64,000 nt of DNA from an uncultured Eubacteriales bacterium (GTDB taxonomy: Bacteria; Bacillota; Clostridia; Oscillospirales; Acutalibacteraceae), in contig CAKSDI010000001.1 in the NCBI GenBank assembly GCA_934445035.1, forward strand, positions 372,001 through 436,000. Direction: 5' to 3'. The position numbers and the translations under genes are program-made. The number at the start of each line of letters is the position of its first letter. Position 1 is the first letter of the stretch. The notes under the pieces were generated by a model. It was not told where the DNA came from, ran no database searches, and saw only the letters and a program-made list of their open reading frames with translations. Positions 15,318 to 23,426 of this stretch are shown in pieces.

Positions 15318-15965
15318 ATGAAAAATATATTATTGATAGGCCTCGGCAGATTCGGCAAGCATATTGCTTTGCAGTTGAATAAACTCGGACACGAGGTGAT
15401 GGCGGTGGACAGCAACGAAGAAAGAGTCAATGAAATTCTGCCGATCGTCACCAATGCACAGATCGGAGACAGCACAAATACGGAGTTTTTGAAGTCGCTC
15501 GGTATCGGCAACTTTGATGTGTGCATCGTTACCATCGGAGGGAATTTTCAAAACTCGCTTGAGACGACTTCTTTGCTGAAGGAACTCGGCGCAAAAATGG
15601 TGGTATCCCGTGCCGAGCGTGATGTGCAGGCAAAATTCCTTCTGCGCAACGGGGCCGACGAGGTCGTCTACCCGGAAAAACAGGTGGCAAATTGGGCGGC
15701 CATTCGGTACACCGCCGATCATATTCGGGACTATATTGAGGTTGACGAAGCCCATGCCATTTTTGAGGTAGAGGTGCCGGAGGGATGGATCGGCAAAACC
15801 GTCGGAGAGCTGGATATCCGCAGAAAATACAGCATCAATATTATGGCGACCAAGGAGAACGGAAAAATCAATATGGCAGTTTCGACGGAAACCGTTCTTA
15901 CAGACAAAATCACTCTTTTGGTTCTCGGCGCATACAAGGAATTGCAAAAGTGCTTTCGCATTTGA
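15318..15965 (+). CDS. ktrA: KtrA/TrkA-type regulatory subunit
   Basis: 215 residues from ATG 15,318 (AAAGGAG). An N-terminal Rossmann (RCK-N) domain has GLGRFGKHIA and the acidic residue at the end of strand two (VDSNEERV). A C-terminal RCK-C domain begins near residue 130 (IFEVEVPEGWIGKTVGEL). The ring senses ATP/ADP or c-di-AMP and gates KtrB. It follows ktrB after 13 bases. Confidence 0.92.
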   Translation: MKNILLIGLGRFGKHIALQLNKLGHEVMAVDSNEERVNEILPIVTNAQIGDSTNTEFLKSLGIGNFDVCIVTIGGNFQNSLETTSLLKELGAKMVVSRAERDVQAKFLLRNGADEVVYPEKQVANWAAIRYTADHIRDYIEVDEAHAIFEVEVPEGWIGKTVGELDIRRKYSINIMATKENGKINMAVSTETVLTDKITLLVLGAYKELQKCFRI

Positions 15966-15980
15966 CAGAGGTGAATGGGT

Positions 15981-16235
15981 TTGGCTGAACTATTGCTGAT
16001 CGTCAGCCTGCTTGCCGTATTTGTTTTCGGATTTTTTCTTATGGGCAGGCTGGATCGATTTCTTGAAGAAAACAGAAAGGCGCTGTTAAAGGAAAACGAA
16101 TCCTGCGAGCCTTCCGAAGTCCTGCTGCCGCAAGGACTGTCCGACAGCGAAATATTAAGCGAGATCCACCGTTTCCGGGAAACGCACGGAACAGTCGATA
16201 TTATCCTTTCCGACGGCAAAGAGGATGCGGTTTAG
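15981..16235 (+). CDS. Small single-pass membrane protein of the ktr-kdp operon
   Basis: About 84-86 residues: one N-terminal transmembrane helix (LLLIVSLLAVFVFGFFLMG) and a charged cytoplasmic tail. The RBS (GAGGTG) favours TTG at 15,981; ATG at 15,975 in the same frame lies too close to it. It is not a recognisable KdpF. It is co-transcribed between ktrA and kdpD, so a role in linking sensor and transporter is possible but unproven. Confidence 0.65.
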   Translation: MAELLLIVSLLAVFVFGFFLMGRLDRFLEENRKALLKENESCEPSEVLLPQGLSDSEILSEIHRFRETHGTVDIILSDGKEDAV

Positions 16236-16294
16236 CTTACGGTAGAAAATTTCACGATTTTGATGTATAATGAGATAAAAGGACGGTGAAACCG

Positions 16295-18271
16295 ATGAGA
16301 ACACAAACCGAGCAGTCGAAAAACGGCGCAGATGAGCATATCCTTGTCTGCCTTTCCTCTTCGCCGTCAAACGCAAGGATCATACATACCGCCGCAAGAA
16401 TGGCAAAAGTGCCGGAGGCAAGATTTACCGCCATCTATGTACAGACGGATACGGTCATAAATGATGAGGACCAGTCCCGGCTTTCGCAGAACATACAGCT
16501 TGCGCAAAGGCTCGGCGCCGAGATCGTTATGACGCACGGTGAAGATGTGCCGCTACAGATCTCAGAATATGTCAGACTTTCCAATGTCACTAAAATTGTA
16601 ATCGGACAAAGCAGCGCCCGCCGCAGAGGGCTGTTCGGAAGACCGACTCTCACCGAAAAGCTGATCTCCTCCACCCCTGATGTTGACATTCACATTATTC
16701 CGGATGCACTGAACTACACAAGGCCGCACAGACACCGTCTGTTCTTAGGCGCAGAGATACCGTCGCTGCGGGATATTGCCATGACCGGACTGACGCTTGC
16801 CATATGCACGGCGATCGGGTTTCTGTTCGATCATCTCGGCTTTCCCGATACCAATATCGTTACGGTATACATCCTCGGTGTGCTGATGATCTCCGTTTTG
16901 ACCAAGGGATACCTTTGCAGTATGGCAGGCTCACTTCTAAGTGTTGTATTGTTCGGATTTTTCCTTACCGAACCGCGGTTATCCTTTCAGACCTATGCCG
17001 TGGGTTATCCCGTTACCTTTGCTGTTATGCTGGCAGCCGCCGTTCTCACCGGCACACTTGCCTCGAAGCTTAAGGATCACGCAAGACTTTCGGCTCGCTC
17101 TGCGTTTCGCACGCAGGTGCTGTTCGACACCGACCGCTTGCTGCAAAAAGCGAAAAGCAACGACGATATTTTAAGCGTGACCTGTATGCAGCTCTCCAGG
17201 CTTCTTGACCGCAGCATTGTTGCCTATACGAAAGGCGAAAACGGAATATCGACCGGGCGGCTGTATACCGAAAAAAAGGAGGCACTTGCTGAAAAACTGT
17301 TAAGCGATGCAGAGCGGCAGGCTGCCGAATGGGTGCTTCAAAACGGTCGCCGTGCAGGAGCAACAACCGCACAGTTTGGAAAATCCGAATGTCTTTATCT
17401 TGCGATCCGTGCAGGCGGCAGAGTCTACGGGGTGATCGGAATACCGATGAAACCCGAAAAGCCTGATTCCTTTGAAAACAGCATCGTGCTGTCGGTTGTG
17501 AACGAATGCGCACTGGCGATGGATAATGCACACAACGCCGCCGAAAAGGAACGGGCGGCAGATCTTGCAAAAAGCGAGCAGCTGCGTGCCGACCTTTTGC
17601 GGTCGATCTCACACGATCTGCGCACACCGCTTTGCTCCGTTTCGGGCAATGCGGACACGCTTTTGCATAATGGGAGCTGCCTGGACGAAGCAACCAAGCA
17701 GCAAATTTATAAGGATATTTATGACGATTCCGAATGGCTGATCGGCGTAGTGGAAAATCTGCTGTATGTTACACGGCTGAATGACGGCCGACTGAAGCTG
17801 GAGCTTACCGACCAGCTTGTAGATGAAGTGATCAACGAAGCCGTTTCACATCTGAAGAAAAAATCCGTCGGGCACAAGGTGACGGTAAGGTGCGATGATC
17901 TGATCCTTGCCCGCATGGACGCACAACTCATCGTGCAGGTCATTGTCAACCTTGTCGACAACGCCTTGAAATATACCGAACAAGGCTCTGAGATCTGCGT
18001 CAGTGCCGAAAAGCAGGACGGGTATGCCGTGATTCGTGTCGCCGATAACGGAAGCGGAATCCCCGACGATATGAAACCGCATATTTTTGAAATGTTTTAC
18101 ACCGGGAAAAATACCGTCGCAGACAGCCGCAGAAGCTTCGGAATCGGTCTTACCTTGTGTAAATCGATCGTAGAGCTGCACGGCGGAACGCTGACGCTTG
18201 ACGATAATGTGCCGCACGGCTGTGTATTTACCTTTACTTTACCGCTCAGCGAGGTGACTCTGAATGAATAA
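16295..18271 (+). CDS. kdpD: KdpD-like sensor histidine kinase lacking the N-terminal KdpD domain
   Basis: 658 residues from ATG 16,295. It opens directly with a universal-stress-like domain (about 12-140). The four-helix DUF4118 region follows (about 160-260), then a GAF-like domain, HisKA with the phospho-acceptor in SISHDLRTPLCS, and an HATPase domain with NLVDNALKYT, DNGSGIPDD and FGIGLTLCKSI. The usual N-terminal ATP-binding KdpD domain of about 230 residues is absent, so the protein is shorter than E. coli KdpD (about 890). It overlaps kdpE. There is no kdpFABC nearby; the linked transporter is KtrAB. Confidence 0.9.
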   Translation: MRTQTEQSKNGADEHILVCLSSSPSNARIIHTAARMAKVPEARFTAIYVQTDTVINDEDQSRLSQNIQLAQRLGAEIVMTHGEDVPLQISEYVRLSNVTKIVIGQSSARRRGLFGRPTLTEKLISSTPDVDIHIIPDALNYTRPHRHRLFLGAEIPSLRDIAMTGLTLAICTAIGFLFDHLGFPDTNIVTVYILGVLMISVLTKGYLCSMAGSLLSVVLFGFFLTEPRLSFQTYAVGYPVTFAVMLAAAVLTGTLASKLKDHARLSARSAFRTQVLFDTDRLLQKAKSNDDILSVTCMQLSRLLDRSIVAYTKGENGISTGRLYTEKKEALAEKLLSDAERQAAEWVLQNGRRAGATTAQFGKSECLYLAIRAGGRVYGVIGIPMKPEKPDSFENSIVLSVVNECALAMDNAHNAAEKERAADLAKSEQLRADLLRSISHDLRTPLCSVSGNADTLLHNGSCLDEATKQQIYKDIYDDSEWLIGVVENLLYVTRLNDGRLKLELTDQLVDEVINEAVSHLKKKSVGHKVTVRCDDLILARMDAQLIVQVIVNLVDNALKYTEQGSEICVSAEKQDGYAVIRVADNGSGIPDDMKPHIFEMFYTGKNTVADSRRSFGIGLTLCKSIVELHGGTLTLDDNVPHGCVFTFTLPLSEVTLNE

Positions 18272-18965
18272 ACCGCTTGTTCTGGTTGTGGAGGACGACC
18301 GCCCCGTCCGCAATCTGATCGTAACCACATTAAAGGCGCATGATTACCGCTACCTGACTGCCGAGAACGGACAAGGTGCGATCATGGAAGCGACCTCCCA
18401 TAATCCGGATATCGTTCTGCTGGATCTGGGTCTGCCGGATATCGACGGCACACAGGTGATCGAAAACATTCGCTCATGGTCCAATATGCCCATTATTGTG
18501 ATCAGTGCACGCAGCGAGGATCGTGATAAAATTACGGCGCTTGACGCCGGAGCGGACGATTATCTGACAAAGCCCTTTTCCGTAGAGGAGCTTCTGGCAC
18601 GCCTTCGTGTCACGCAAAGGCGACTTCTGCTTCTGCAGGCAAACAGCAATTCGGAATCATCCGTTTTTCAAAACGGTGAGCTTAAAATTGATTATTCCGC
18701 CGGCTGCGCTTATTTGGGAAATGAGGAATTGCACCTGACCCCGATTGAATACAAACTCTTGTGTTTGCTCTCCCACAATGTCGGGAAGGTGCTGACACAC
18801 ACCTATATCACACAGCAGATCTGGGGCAGCAGCTGGGAAAACGACATTGCCTCGCTGAGGGTGTTTATGGCGACCCTGCGCAAAAAGCTGGAGCCGCAAA
18901 AGGACAGCCCGCAATACATTCAGACGCATATCGGCGTTGGTTACCGTATGCTGCGGGTAGACTGA
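18264..18965 (+). CDS. kdpE: KdpE-like OmpR-family response regulator
   Basis: 233 residues. The receiver domain has the acidic pair near residue 10 (VVEDDRPVR), the phospho-Asp in DIVLLDLGLPD and the conserved Lys in YLTKPFS. The winged-helix domain ends IQTHIGVGYRMLRVD. Its start overlaps the kdpD stop by eight bases, so the two are coupled. It probably activates the ktr promoter through the CTTAAT direct repeat at 13,869. Confidence 0.92.
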   Translation: MNKPLVLVVEDDRPVRNLIVTTLKAHDYRYLTAENGQGAIMEATSHNPDIVLLDLGLPDIDGTQVIENIRSWSNMPIIVISARSEDRDKITALDAGADDYLTKPFSVEELLARLRVTQRRLLLLQANSNSESSVFQNGELKIDYSAGCAYLGNEELHLTPIEYKLLCLLSHNVGKVLTHTYITQQIWGSSWENDIASLRVFMATLRKKLEPQKDSPQYIQTHIGVGYRMLRVD

Positions 18966-18986
18966 GAAAAGCGAGGGAACAAGGAA

Positions 18987-19763
18987 TTGAACCGATATGC
19001 AATAGAAAATCTTTTCGGAATTGAAGGGCTGAATATCGCTTGGTACGGAATCATTATCGCCTGCGGTATGGTGCTTGGCTTTGCCTTGGCAATATACCGA
19101 TGCAGAAAAACCGACATCAACAAGGAGCATATATACGATCTTGCTCTTTGGTTGATCCCTGTATGCATTATTTGTGCAAGAGCCTACTATGTGATTTTCG
19201 AATGGGATAATTACAAAAACGACCTGCTTTCTGTTTTTGAAATTAACCGAGGGGGTCTTGCCATTTACGGCGGAGTGCTCGGCGGTGTCGCAGTTGCATT
19301 GATTTACTGTAGAGTAAAACGGATTTCCTTTTGGTCACTTGCCGACACCCTGATGCCGAGCCTTGTGCTTGGGCAAGCTATCGGGCGTTGGGGGAATTTT
19401 GTCAATCAAGAGGCATACGGAAACCAAATTACAAATCCTTCGCTCTGCTTTTTTCCTTACGGCGTTTACATAGAAGAAATCGGTCAATGGCGGCAGGCAA
19501 CCTTTTTCTACGAATCTGCATTGAATTTAGCTTTACTCACCGCTATGCTGATATGCTACCCGCATTTCAAGCGAAAAGGCTATCTTCTTCCATTTTATAT
19601 GATCGGGTACGGAACGATACGGTTTTTTGTGGAGGGGCTACGCTCTGACAGCCTTTATCTCCTTCCGGGTGTCCGTGTATCACAGGTGCTGTCCGGCTGC
19701 CTGATTATTCTCGGTATCGTTATACTTTTTATTATCCGTAAAAGACAGGCGGTGCGGCAATGA
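18987..19763 (+). CDS. lgt: Prolipoprotein diacylglyceryl transferase
   Basis: 258 residues from TTG 18,987; the only nearby ATG opens a two-codon frame. Seven hydrophobic helices and the Lgt signature are present (GQAIGRWGNFVNQEAYG, with the essential Arg), with the catalytic-loop residues in RGGLAIYGGVLGG and the conserved RFFVEGLRSDS. Lgt attaches diacylglycerol to lipobox cysteines at the membrane. It follows kdpE by 21 bases and overlaps the first chromate-transporter half by four, so it lies in the same transcript. An extra lgt on an element is notable; lipoproteins at 21,912, 26,384 and 50,129 could be substrates. Confidence 0.9.
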   Translation: MNRYAIENLFGIEGLNIAWYGIIIACGMVLGFALAIYRCRKTDINKEHIYDLALWLIPVCIICARAYYVIFEWDNYKNDLLSVFEINRGGLAIYGGVLGGVAVALIYCRVKRISFWSLADTLMPSLVLGQAIGRWGNFVNQEAYGNQITNPSLCFFPYGVYIEEIGQWRQATFFYESALNLALLTAMLICYPHFKRKGYLLPFYMIGYGTIRFFVEGLRSDSLYLLPGVRVSQVLSGCLIILGIVILFIIRKRQAVRQ

Positions 19764-20335
19764 GAAAAGAATGGACTTTGTTTCTTACCTTTCTTAAAAT
19801 CGGTGCCTTTACCTTCGGCGGCGGATACGCAATGATTGCACTGCTTGAAAATGAATTTGTAGAACGCAAAAAGTGGATCGAAAAGGATGACTTTTTGAAT
19901 ATGGTAGCCATTGCCGAGTCTACACCCGGACCGGTTGCAATCAACAGCGCCACATATATCGGCTACAAAACTGCAGGCTTGTTCGGTGCTGCGGCGGCTA
20001 CCGTGGCAGTTTGTATTCCTTCGTTTACCGTAATTTTTTGTATCTCGCTGTTTTTTGATCAATTCTTAAGCCTTACATGGGTTTCCCATGCTTTCCGCGG
20101 AGTACAGGTATGTGTAATCTATCTGATCTCCTCTTCCGGCTTGAAAATGCTGAAAGGCATTGAAAGAAATGCCTTCAACATGGTCGTTTTACTGTCGGTC
20201 ATTGCCGCAATGCTGTCGTGTACAATTTTCGCCGTTTCTTTTTCTTCCGTTTACTATATTCTGATTTGCGGCACAGCAGGACTTGCGATTTTCTTCCTGA
20301 AAAAACTGCGGAAAGGAAACGGCAATAAGCAATGA
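19760..20335 (+). CDS. chrA: Chromate transporter half (ChrA-like), first subunit
   Basis: 191 residues, one CHR domain with six helices. The signatures are FTFGGGYAMI near the start and ESTPGPVAINSATYIG at about 54. ChrA families export chromate; single-domain forms work as pairs of opposite topology. It overlaps lgt (ATGA) and the next half by four bases. The physiological substrate here need not be chromate. Confidence 0.88.
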   Translation: MRKEWTLFLTFLKIGAFTFGGGYAMIALLENEFVERKKWIEKDDFLNMVAIAESTPGPVAINSATYIGYKTAGLFGAAAATVAVCIPSFTVIFCISLFFDQFLSLTWVSHAFRGVQVCVIYLISSSGLKMLKGIERNAFNMVVLLSVIAAMLSCTIFAVSFSSVYYILICGTAGLAIFFLKKLRKGNGNKQ

Positions 20336-20904
20336 TCTACCTGAAATTATTTCTGAATTTTTTAATGATTGGCGCCCTTTCCTTCGGCGGCGGATACGGA
20401 ATGGTTTCCCTTGTAAGAGAAACAGTCATTTCAAACGGCTGGCTAACGGAAAGCGAATTCTTAAATTTCATTGCCGTTTCGGAATCGACGCCCGGTCCGC
20501 TTGCCGTTAATATGGCGACATTTATAGGCTCCACGCAAGGCGGCATTCTCGGCTCGTTTCTTGCTACACTCGGCGTTGTTCTTCCGTCTTTCGTTATTAT
20601 ACTTTTAATTGCGGCGGTACTCAAAAACCTAATGAAATATGCCGGCGTCAACGCTTTTCTCTCCGGCGTACGCCCCTGCGTTATCGCAATGATTCTTGCC
20701 ACGGCAATCAGTATGGCCGTATCAACTTTGCTTGGATTCACGGATACTCACTCGTCACTTGCTCCGGATCTTAAATCCATTCTGGTCTTTGCAGTTCTGT
20801 GGCTGACGCACTTCGGATATAAAAGAATCAAAAAAGCTGCACCGTCGCCGATTATAATGATACTATTTTCCGCCTCACTTGGCATACTGCTTTGGGGAGC
20901 ATAA
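20332..20904 (+). CDS. chrA: Chromate transporter half (ChrA-like), second subunit
   Basis: 190 residues and a second CHR domain: LSFGGGYGMVSLVRE at the start and ESTPGPLAVNMATFIG in the middle. It is homologous to the preceding gene and translationally coupled to it, giving the heterodimeric form. The following 96 bases to the Zur operator hold no gene. Confidence 0.88.
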   Translation: MIYLKLFLNFLMIGALSFGGGYGMVSLVRETVISNGWLTESEFLNFIAVSESTPGPLAVNMATFIGSTQGGILGSFLATLGVVLPSFVIILLIAAVLKNLMKYAGVNAFLSGVRPCVIAMILATAISMAVSTLLGFTDTHSSLAPDLKSILVFAVLWLTHFGYKRIKKAAPSPIIMILFSASLGILLWGA

Positions 20905-20990
20905 AATACAGTCTGTGCCAATTTGCCGTCCGGAAATCGGGCGGCTTTGTTGTTTGTGCGAAAACATACTTTTCTCAAGTTCGATGATAA

Positions 20991-21068
20991 TTTGTCAATA
21001 TGCGAATTGGTCGCAAATTGACAAACTCAAAACAGCGTAGTATAATAATTTGCGAACAAGTTGCAAAT
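20991..21068 (+). promoter_or_regulatory. Zinc-regulon promoter with two Zur/Fur-type operators
   Basis: A consensus promoter reads TTGACA (21018-21023), 17 bp, TATAAT (21041-21046). Two matching sites flank it: TGCGAAttgGTCGCAAAT (21001-21018) touches the -35, and TGCGAAcaaGTTGCAAAT (21051-21068) lies between -10 and start codon. An outer repeat TTTGTCAAT/ATTGACAAA (20991-20999, 21017-21025) encloses the first. Binding of the Fur-family protein encoded immediately downstream would block transcription. Confidence 0.75.
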
Positions 21069-21082
21069 CGGAGGTGCAGCTG

Positions 21083-21475
21083 ATGGCAAAATATCTGACA
21101 CGGCAGCGCAAGCGGCTTTTAGAATATCTTGCAGAGCATACAGACGAACAAATGACCGCACGGCAGATTGCCGATGCACTGACGGCAGATAACATTAGCA
21201 TCAGCGCCGTTTATCGTAATCTATCCACTTTGGAGGAAGATGGTATTCTGAAACGCAGTATCCGGGAGAATACCAGAGAAGTCTATTATCAATATATTGC
21301 GGCAAAAGAATGTAGAGAGCATCTGCATCTTTCGTGCCGAGTCTGCGGAAAAAGCATTCACTTAGATGAAGCAGACACAACACAACTGATTCAAAACACT
21401 TTAAGAAACACGGGATTTCAGATTGAAAAGACCGAAACAATCCTCTACGGCATTTGTGAGGGTTGCAGAAAATAG
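21083..21475 (+). CDS. Fur-family repressor, probably Zur
   Basis: 130 residues from ATG 21,083 (GGAGGTGCAGCTG). A winged-helix DNA-binding half has TARQIADAL and ISAVYRNLSTLEEDG. The C-terminal dimerisation half has the structural zinc pairs CRVCGKS and CEGCRK and the metal-binding EHLHLSC. Fur, Zur and PerR are hard to separate by sequence alone, but its place at the head of a znu operon with matching operators favours Zur. It should repress its own operon when zinc is sufficient. Confidence 0.85.
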   Translation: MAKYLTRQRKRLLEYLAEHTDEQMTARQIADALTADNISISAVYRNLSTLEEDGILKRSIRENTREVYYQYIAAKECREHLHLSCRVCGKSIHLDEADTTQLIQNTLRNTGFQIEKTETILYGICEGCRK

Positions 21476-21487
21476 CAGGAGGTGAGC

Positions 21488-21787
21488 ATGATGACAAAGA
21501 AAAAGCGCGTTATATCCTTGATTGTCGCTGTTGCGGTCTTTTTTGTCATGCTCTATTCTGCTCTCTATATTGCCGCAGAAGCAAACCACGACTGTGTGGG
21601 CGAGAACTGCCCGATTTGCTATCAGATCAGTGTTTGCCAGAACGCCCTAAAAAACCTTTCACTTGCCGTATCCGCCGCAGCATTTGCTGCTGCGTTTACA
21701 TATACTCTGTGCAGGAGTATTTCTGTCTGCACGGACTACGCACAGAGCTTTACGCTGGTTTCTCTCAAGGTCAAACTTTCAGATTAA
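21488..21787 (+). CDS. Small membrane protein with a cysteine cluster
   Basis: 99 residues from ATG 21,488 (AGGAGGTGAGC). Two hydrophobic helices flank an external-looking loop with HDCVGENCPICYQI, whose spaced Cys and His could bind zinc. It starts 12 bases after the repressor gene. Similar small proteins occur beside zinc uptake operons; no function is established. Confidence 0.6.
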   Translation: MMTKKKRVISLIVAVAVFFVMLYSALYIAAEANHDCVGENCPICYQISVCQNALKNLSLAVSAAAFAAAFTYTLCRSISVCTDYAQSFTLVSLKVKLSD

Positions 21788-21800
21788 ATAAGAGCTTTTT

Positions 21801-21859
21801 ACAAGGGCGTAGTCTATCCATTTCCGGATAGGCTCTTGCGGCGTTGCCGTTGCCCTTGT
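21801..21859 (+). promoter_or_regulatory. Branched hairpin between the small membrane gene and znuA
   Basis: Outer arms ACAAGGGC (21801-21808) and GCCCTTGT (21852-21859) enclose an inner CTATCC/GGATAG stem. ATTTTTG follows. It could be a partial terminator or processing site that sets different levels for the repressor and the transporter. Confidence 0.5.
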
Positions 21860-21911
21860 ATTTTTGCGCCCATTTTTAAGTTCTTATCATAATCCGGAGG
21901 TAAAAAATCCT

Positions 21912-23417
21912 ATGAAAAAAACAACCGCGCTGCTTGCGCTTTTAATGCTTGTCGGCGTTCTTGCCGGCTGCGGAAAGCAGAATGATACCAACAAAACTGA
22001 CAAACTGAGCATTGTCACCACCATTTTCCCAGAATATGACTGGGTCAAGGAAATTCTCGGTGACAAAGCTGACAATGCCGAAATCACAATGCTGCTGGAC
22101 AACGGCGTTGACCTGCACAGCTATCAGCCCACCGCTGATGATATTGTCAAGATTTCCGACTGCGACCTGTTTATCTATGTGGGCGGCGAGTCCGACGAAT
22201 GGGTGGATGATGCCCTGAAAAATGCCACCAACAAGAATATGAAGGTCATCAATTTGCTGGATGTCCTTGGCGATTCCGTGAAAACGGAAGAAACCGTTGA
22301 GGGTATGCAGGAGGAAGAACACGACCATGACCACGGTCACGATGAAGAAATCACAAAGGACGACATTAAGGACCGCACCCTCTCGGACTTCGCCGGTGAG
22401 TGGAAGTCCCTGTACCCTTATCTGTTGAACGGTGATTTGGACGAATACTGCGAACATAAGGCGGAAGAGGATGAGGACAGCTCAACCACAAAAGACACCT
22501 ATTTGGAGAAGTATAAGACTTCGTGGCAGTGTGACGCCAACAAAATTACAATTAACGGAAACAAAATTACTTTTACTTATACAGACGGAAAATCCGTTTC
22601 TGCCGAATACACCTATGCCGGTTATCAGCCGAAACTGAATGACGAGGGCAAAATCAGCAGCGTCCGTTATCAGTTTGAAACAACCAGTACTGATGCTCCC
22701 AAATATGTACAGTTCAACGACCACGGTCACGAATCGGGTGAAGCCGAACATTTTCATATTTACTTTGGCAACGATAGCTTTGACGCATTGATGGATTCCA
22801 AGACCAATCCGTTCTTTGTGAAAGATGCGCTTACTGTTGATGAAATCCTTGATGAACTGATGGGTCATGAGCACGAGGAAGAAAAAGATGAGCATGTTTG
22901 GCTGTCTTTGAAAAATGCCGAGGTACTTGTAAATGCTATTTCCAAGTCTTTGCAGGAGATTGACCCCGATAACAAGGACAGCTATTCCGCAAATTCCGCT
23001 GCTTATGTAAAGAAACTGTCTGCTCTTGACGCAGACTATAAGGCAGCTGTGGACGCAGCAAGCAATAAAACCGTCCTGTTCGGCGACCGTTTCCCATTCC
23101 GTTATATGGTGGACGATTACGGTCCGAGCTACTATGCCGCTTTTGTGGGTTGCTCTGCCGAAACCGAAGCCAGCTTTGAAACCATTTCGTTTCTTGCCAA
23201 GAAAGTGGATGAGTTGAAATTGCCCTGCGTACTGACCATCGAGGGCGCACAGCACAAGATTGCTGAAACCATTGTCCAGAACACGACTGCGAAAAATCAA
23301 AAGGTGTTGACGATGGATTCCATGCAGTCCACCACCTCCAAAGATGTGAAAAACGGCACGACCTACCTTTCCGTGATGGAGAAAAACCTTTCCGTGCTAA
23401 AAGAAGCACTGGGTTAA
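21912..23417 (+). CDS. znuA: Zinc-binding lipoprotein: ZnuA with an inserted ZinT domain
   Basis: 501 residues from ATG 21,912 (CCGGAGG). The lipoprotein signal ends VGVLAGCGK (lipobox Cys). The N-lobe of the zinc substrate-binding fold covers about 35-130 (TTIFPEYDWVKEILG, HSYQPTADD), ending in a His-rich loop (EEHDHDHGHDEE). A ZinT domain (about 155-315) follows: LSDFAGEWKSLYPYL at its start and EAEHFHIYFGN inside. Then HEHEEEKDEHVWLS returns to the C-lobe (to ~500), with KTVLFGDRFPFRYM and CVLTIEGAQHK. The ZinT domain is therefore nested inside ZnuA. It delivers zinc to the ZnuBC permease at the membrane surface. Confidence 0.9.
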   Translation: MKKTTALLALLMLVGVLAGCGKQNDTNKTDKLSIVTTIFPEYDWVKEILGDKADNAEITMLLDNGVDLHSYQPTADDIVKISDCDLFIYVGGESDEWVDDALKNATNKNMKVINLLDVLGDSVKTEETVEGMQEEEHDHDHGHDEEITKDDIKDRTLSDFAGEWKSLYPYLLNGDLDEYCEHKAEEDEDSSTTKDTYLEKYKTSWQCDANKITINGNKITFTYTDGKSVSAEYTYAGYQPKLNDEGKISSVRYQFETTSTDAPKYVQFNDHGHESGEAEHFHIYFGNDSFDALMDSKTNPFFVKDALTVDEILDELMGHEHEEEKDEHVWLSLKNAEVLVNAISKSLQEIDPDNKDSYSANSAAYVKKLSALDADYKAAVDAASNKTVLFGDRFPFRYMVDDYGPSYYAAFVGCSAETEASFETISFLAKKVDELKLPCVLTIEGAQHKIAETIVQNTTAKNQKVLTMDSMQSTTSKDVKNGTTYLSVMEKNLSVLKEALG

Positions 23418-23426
23418 GGAGGTAAC

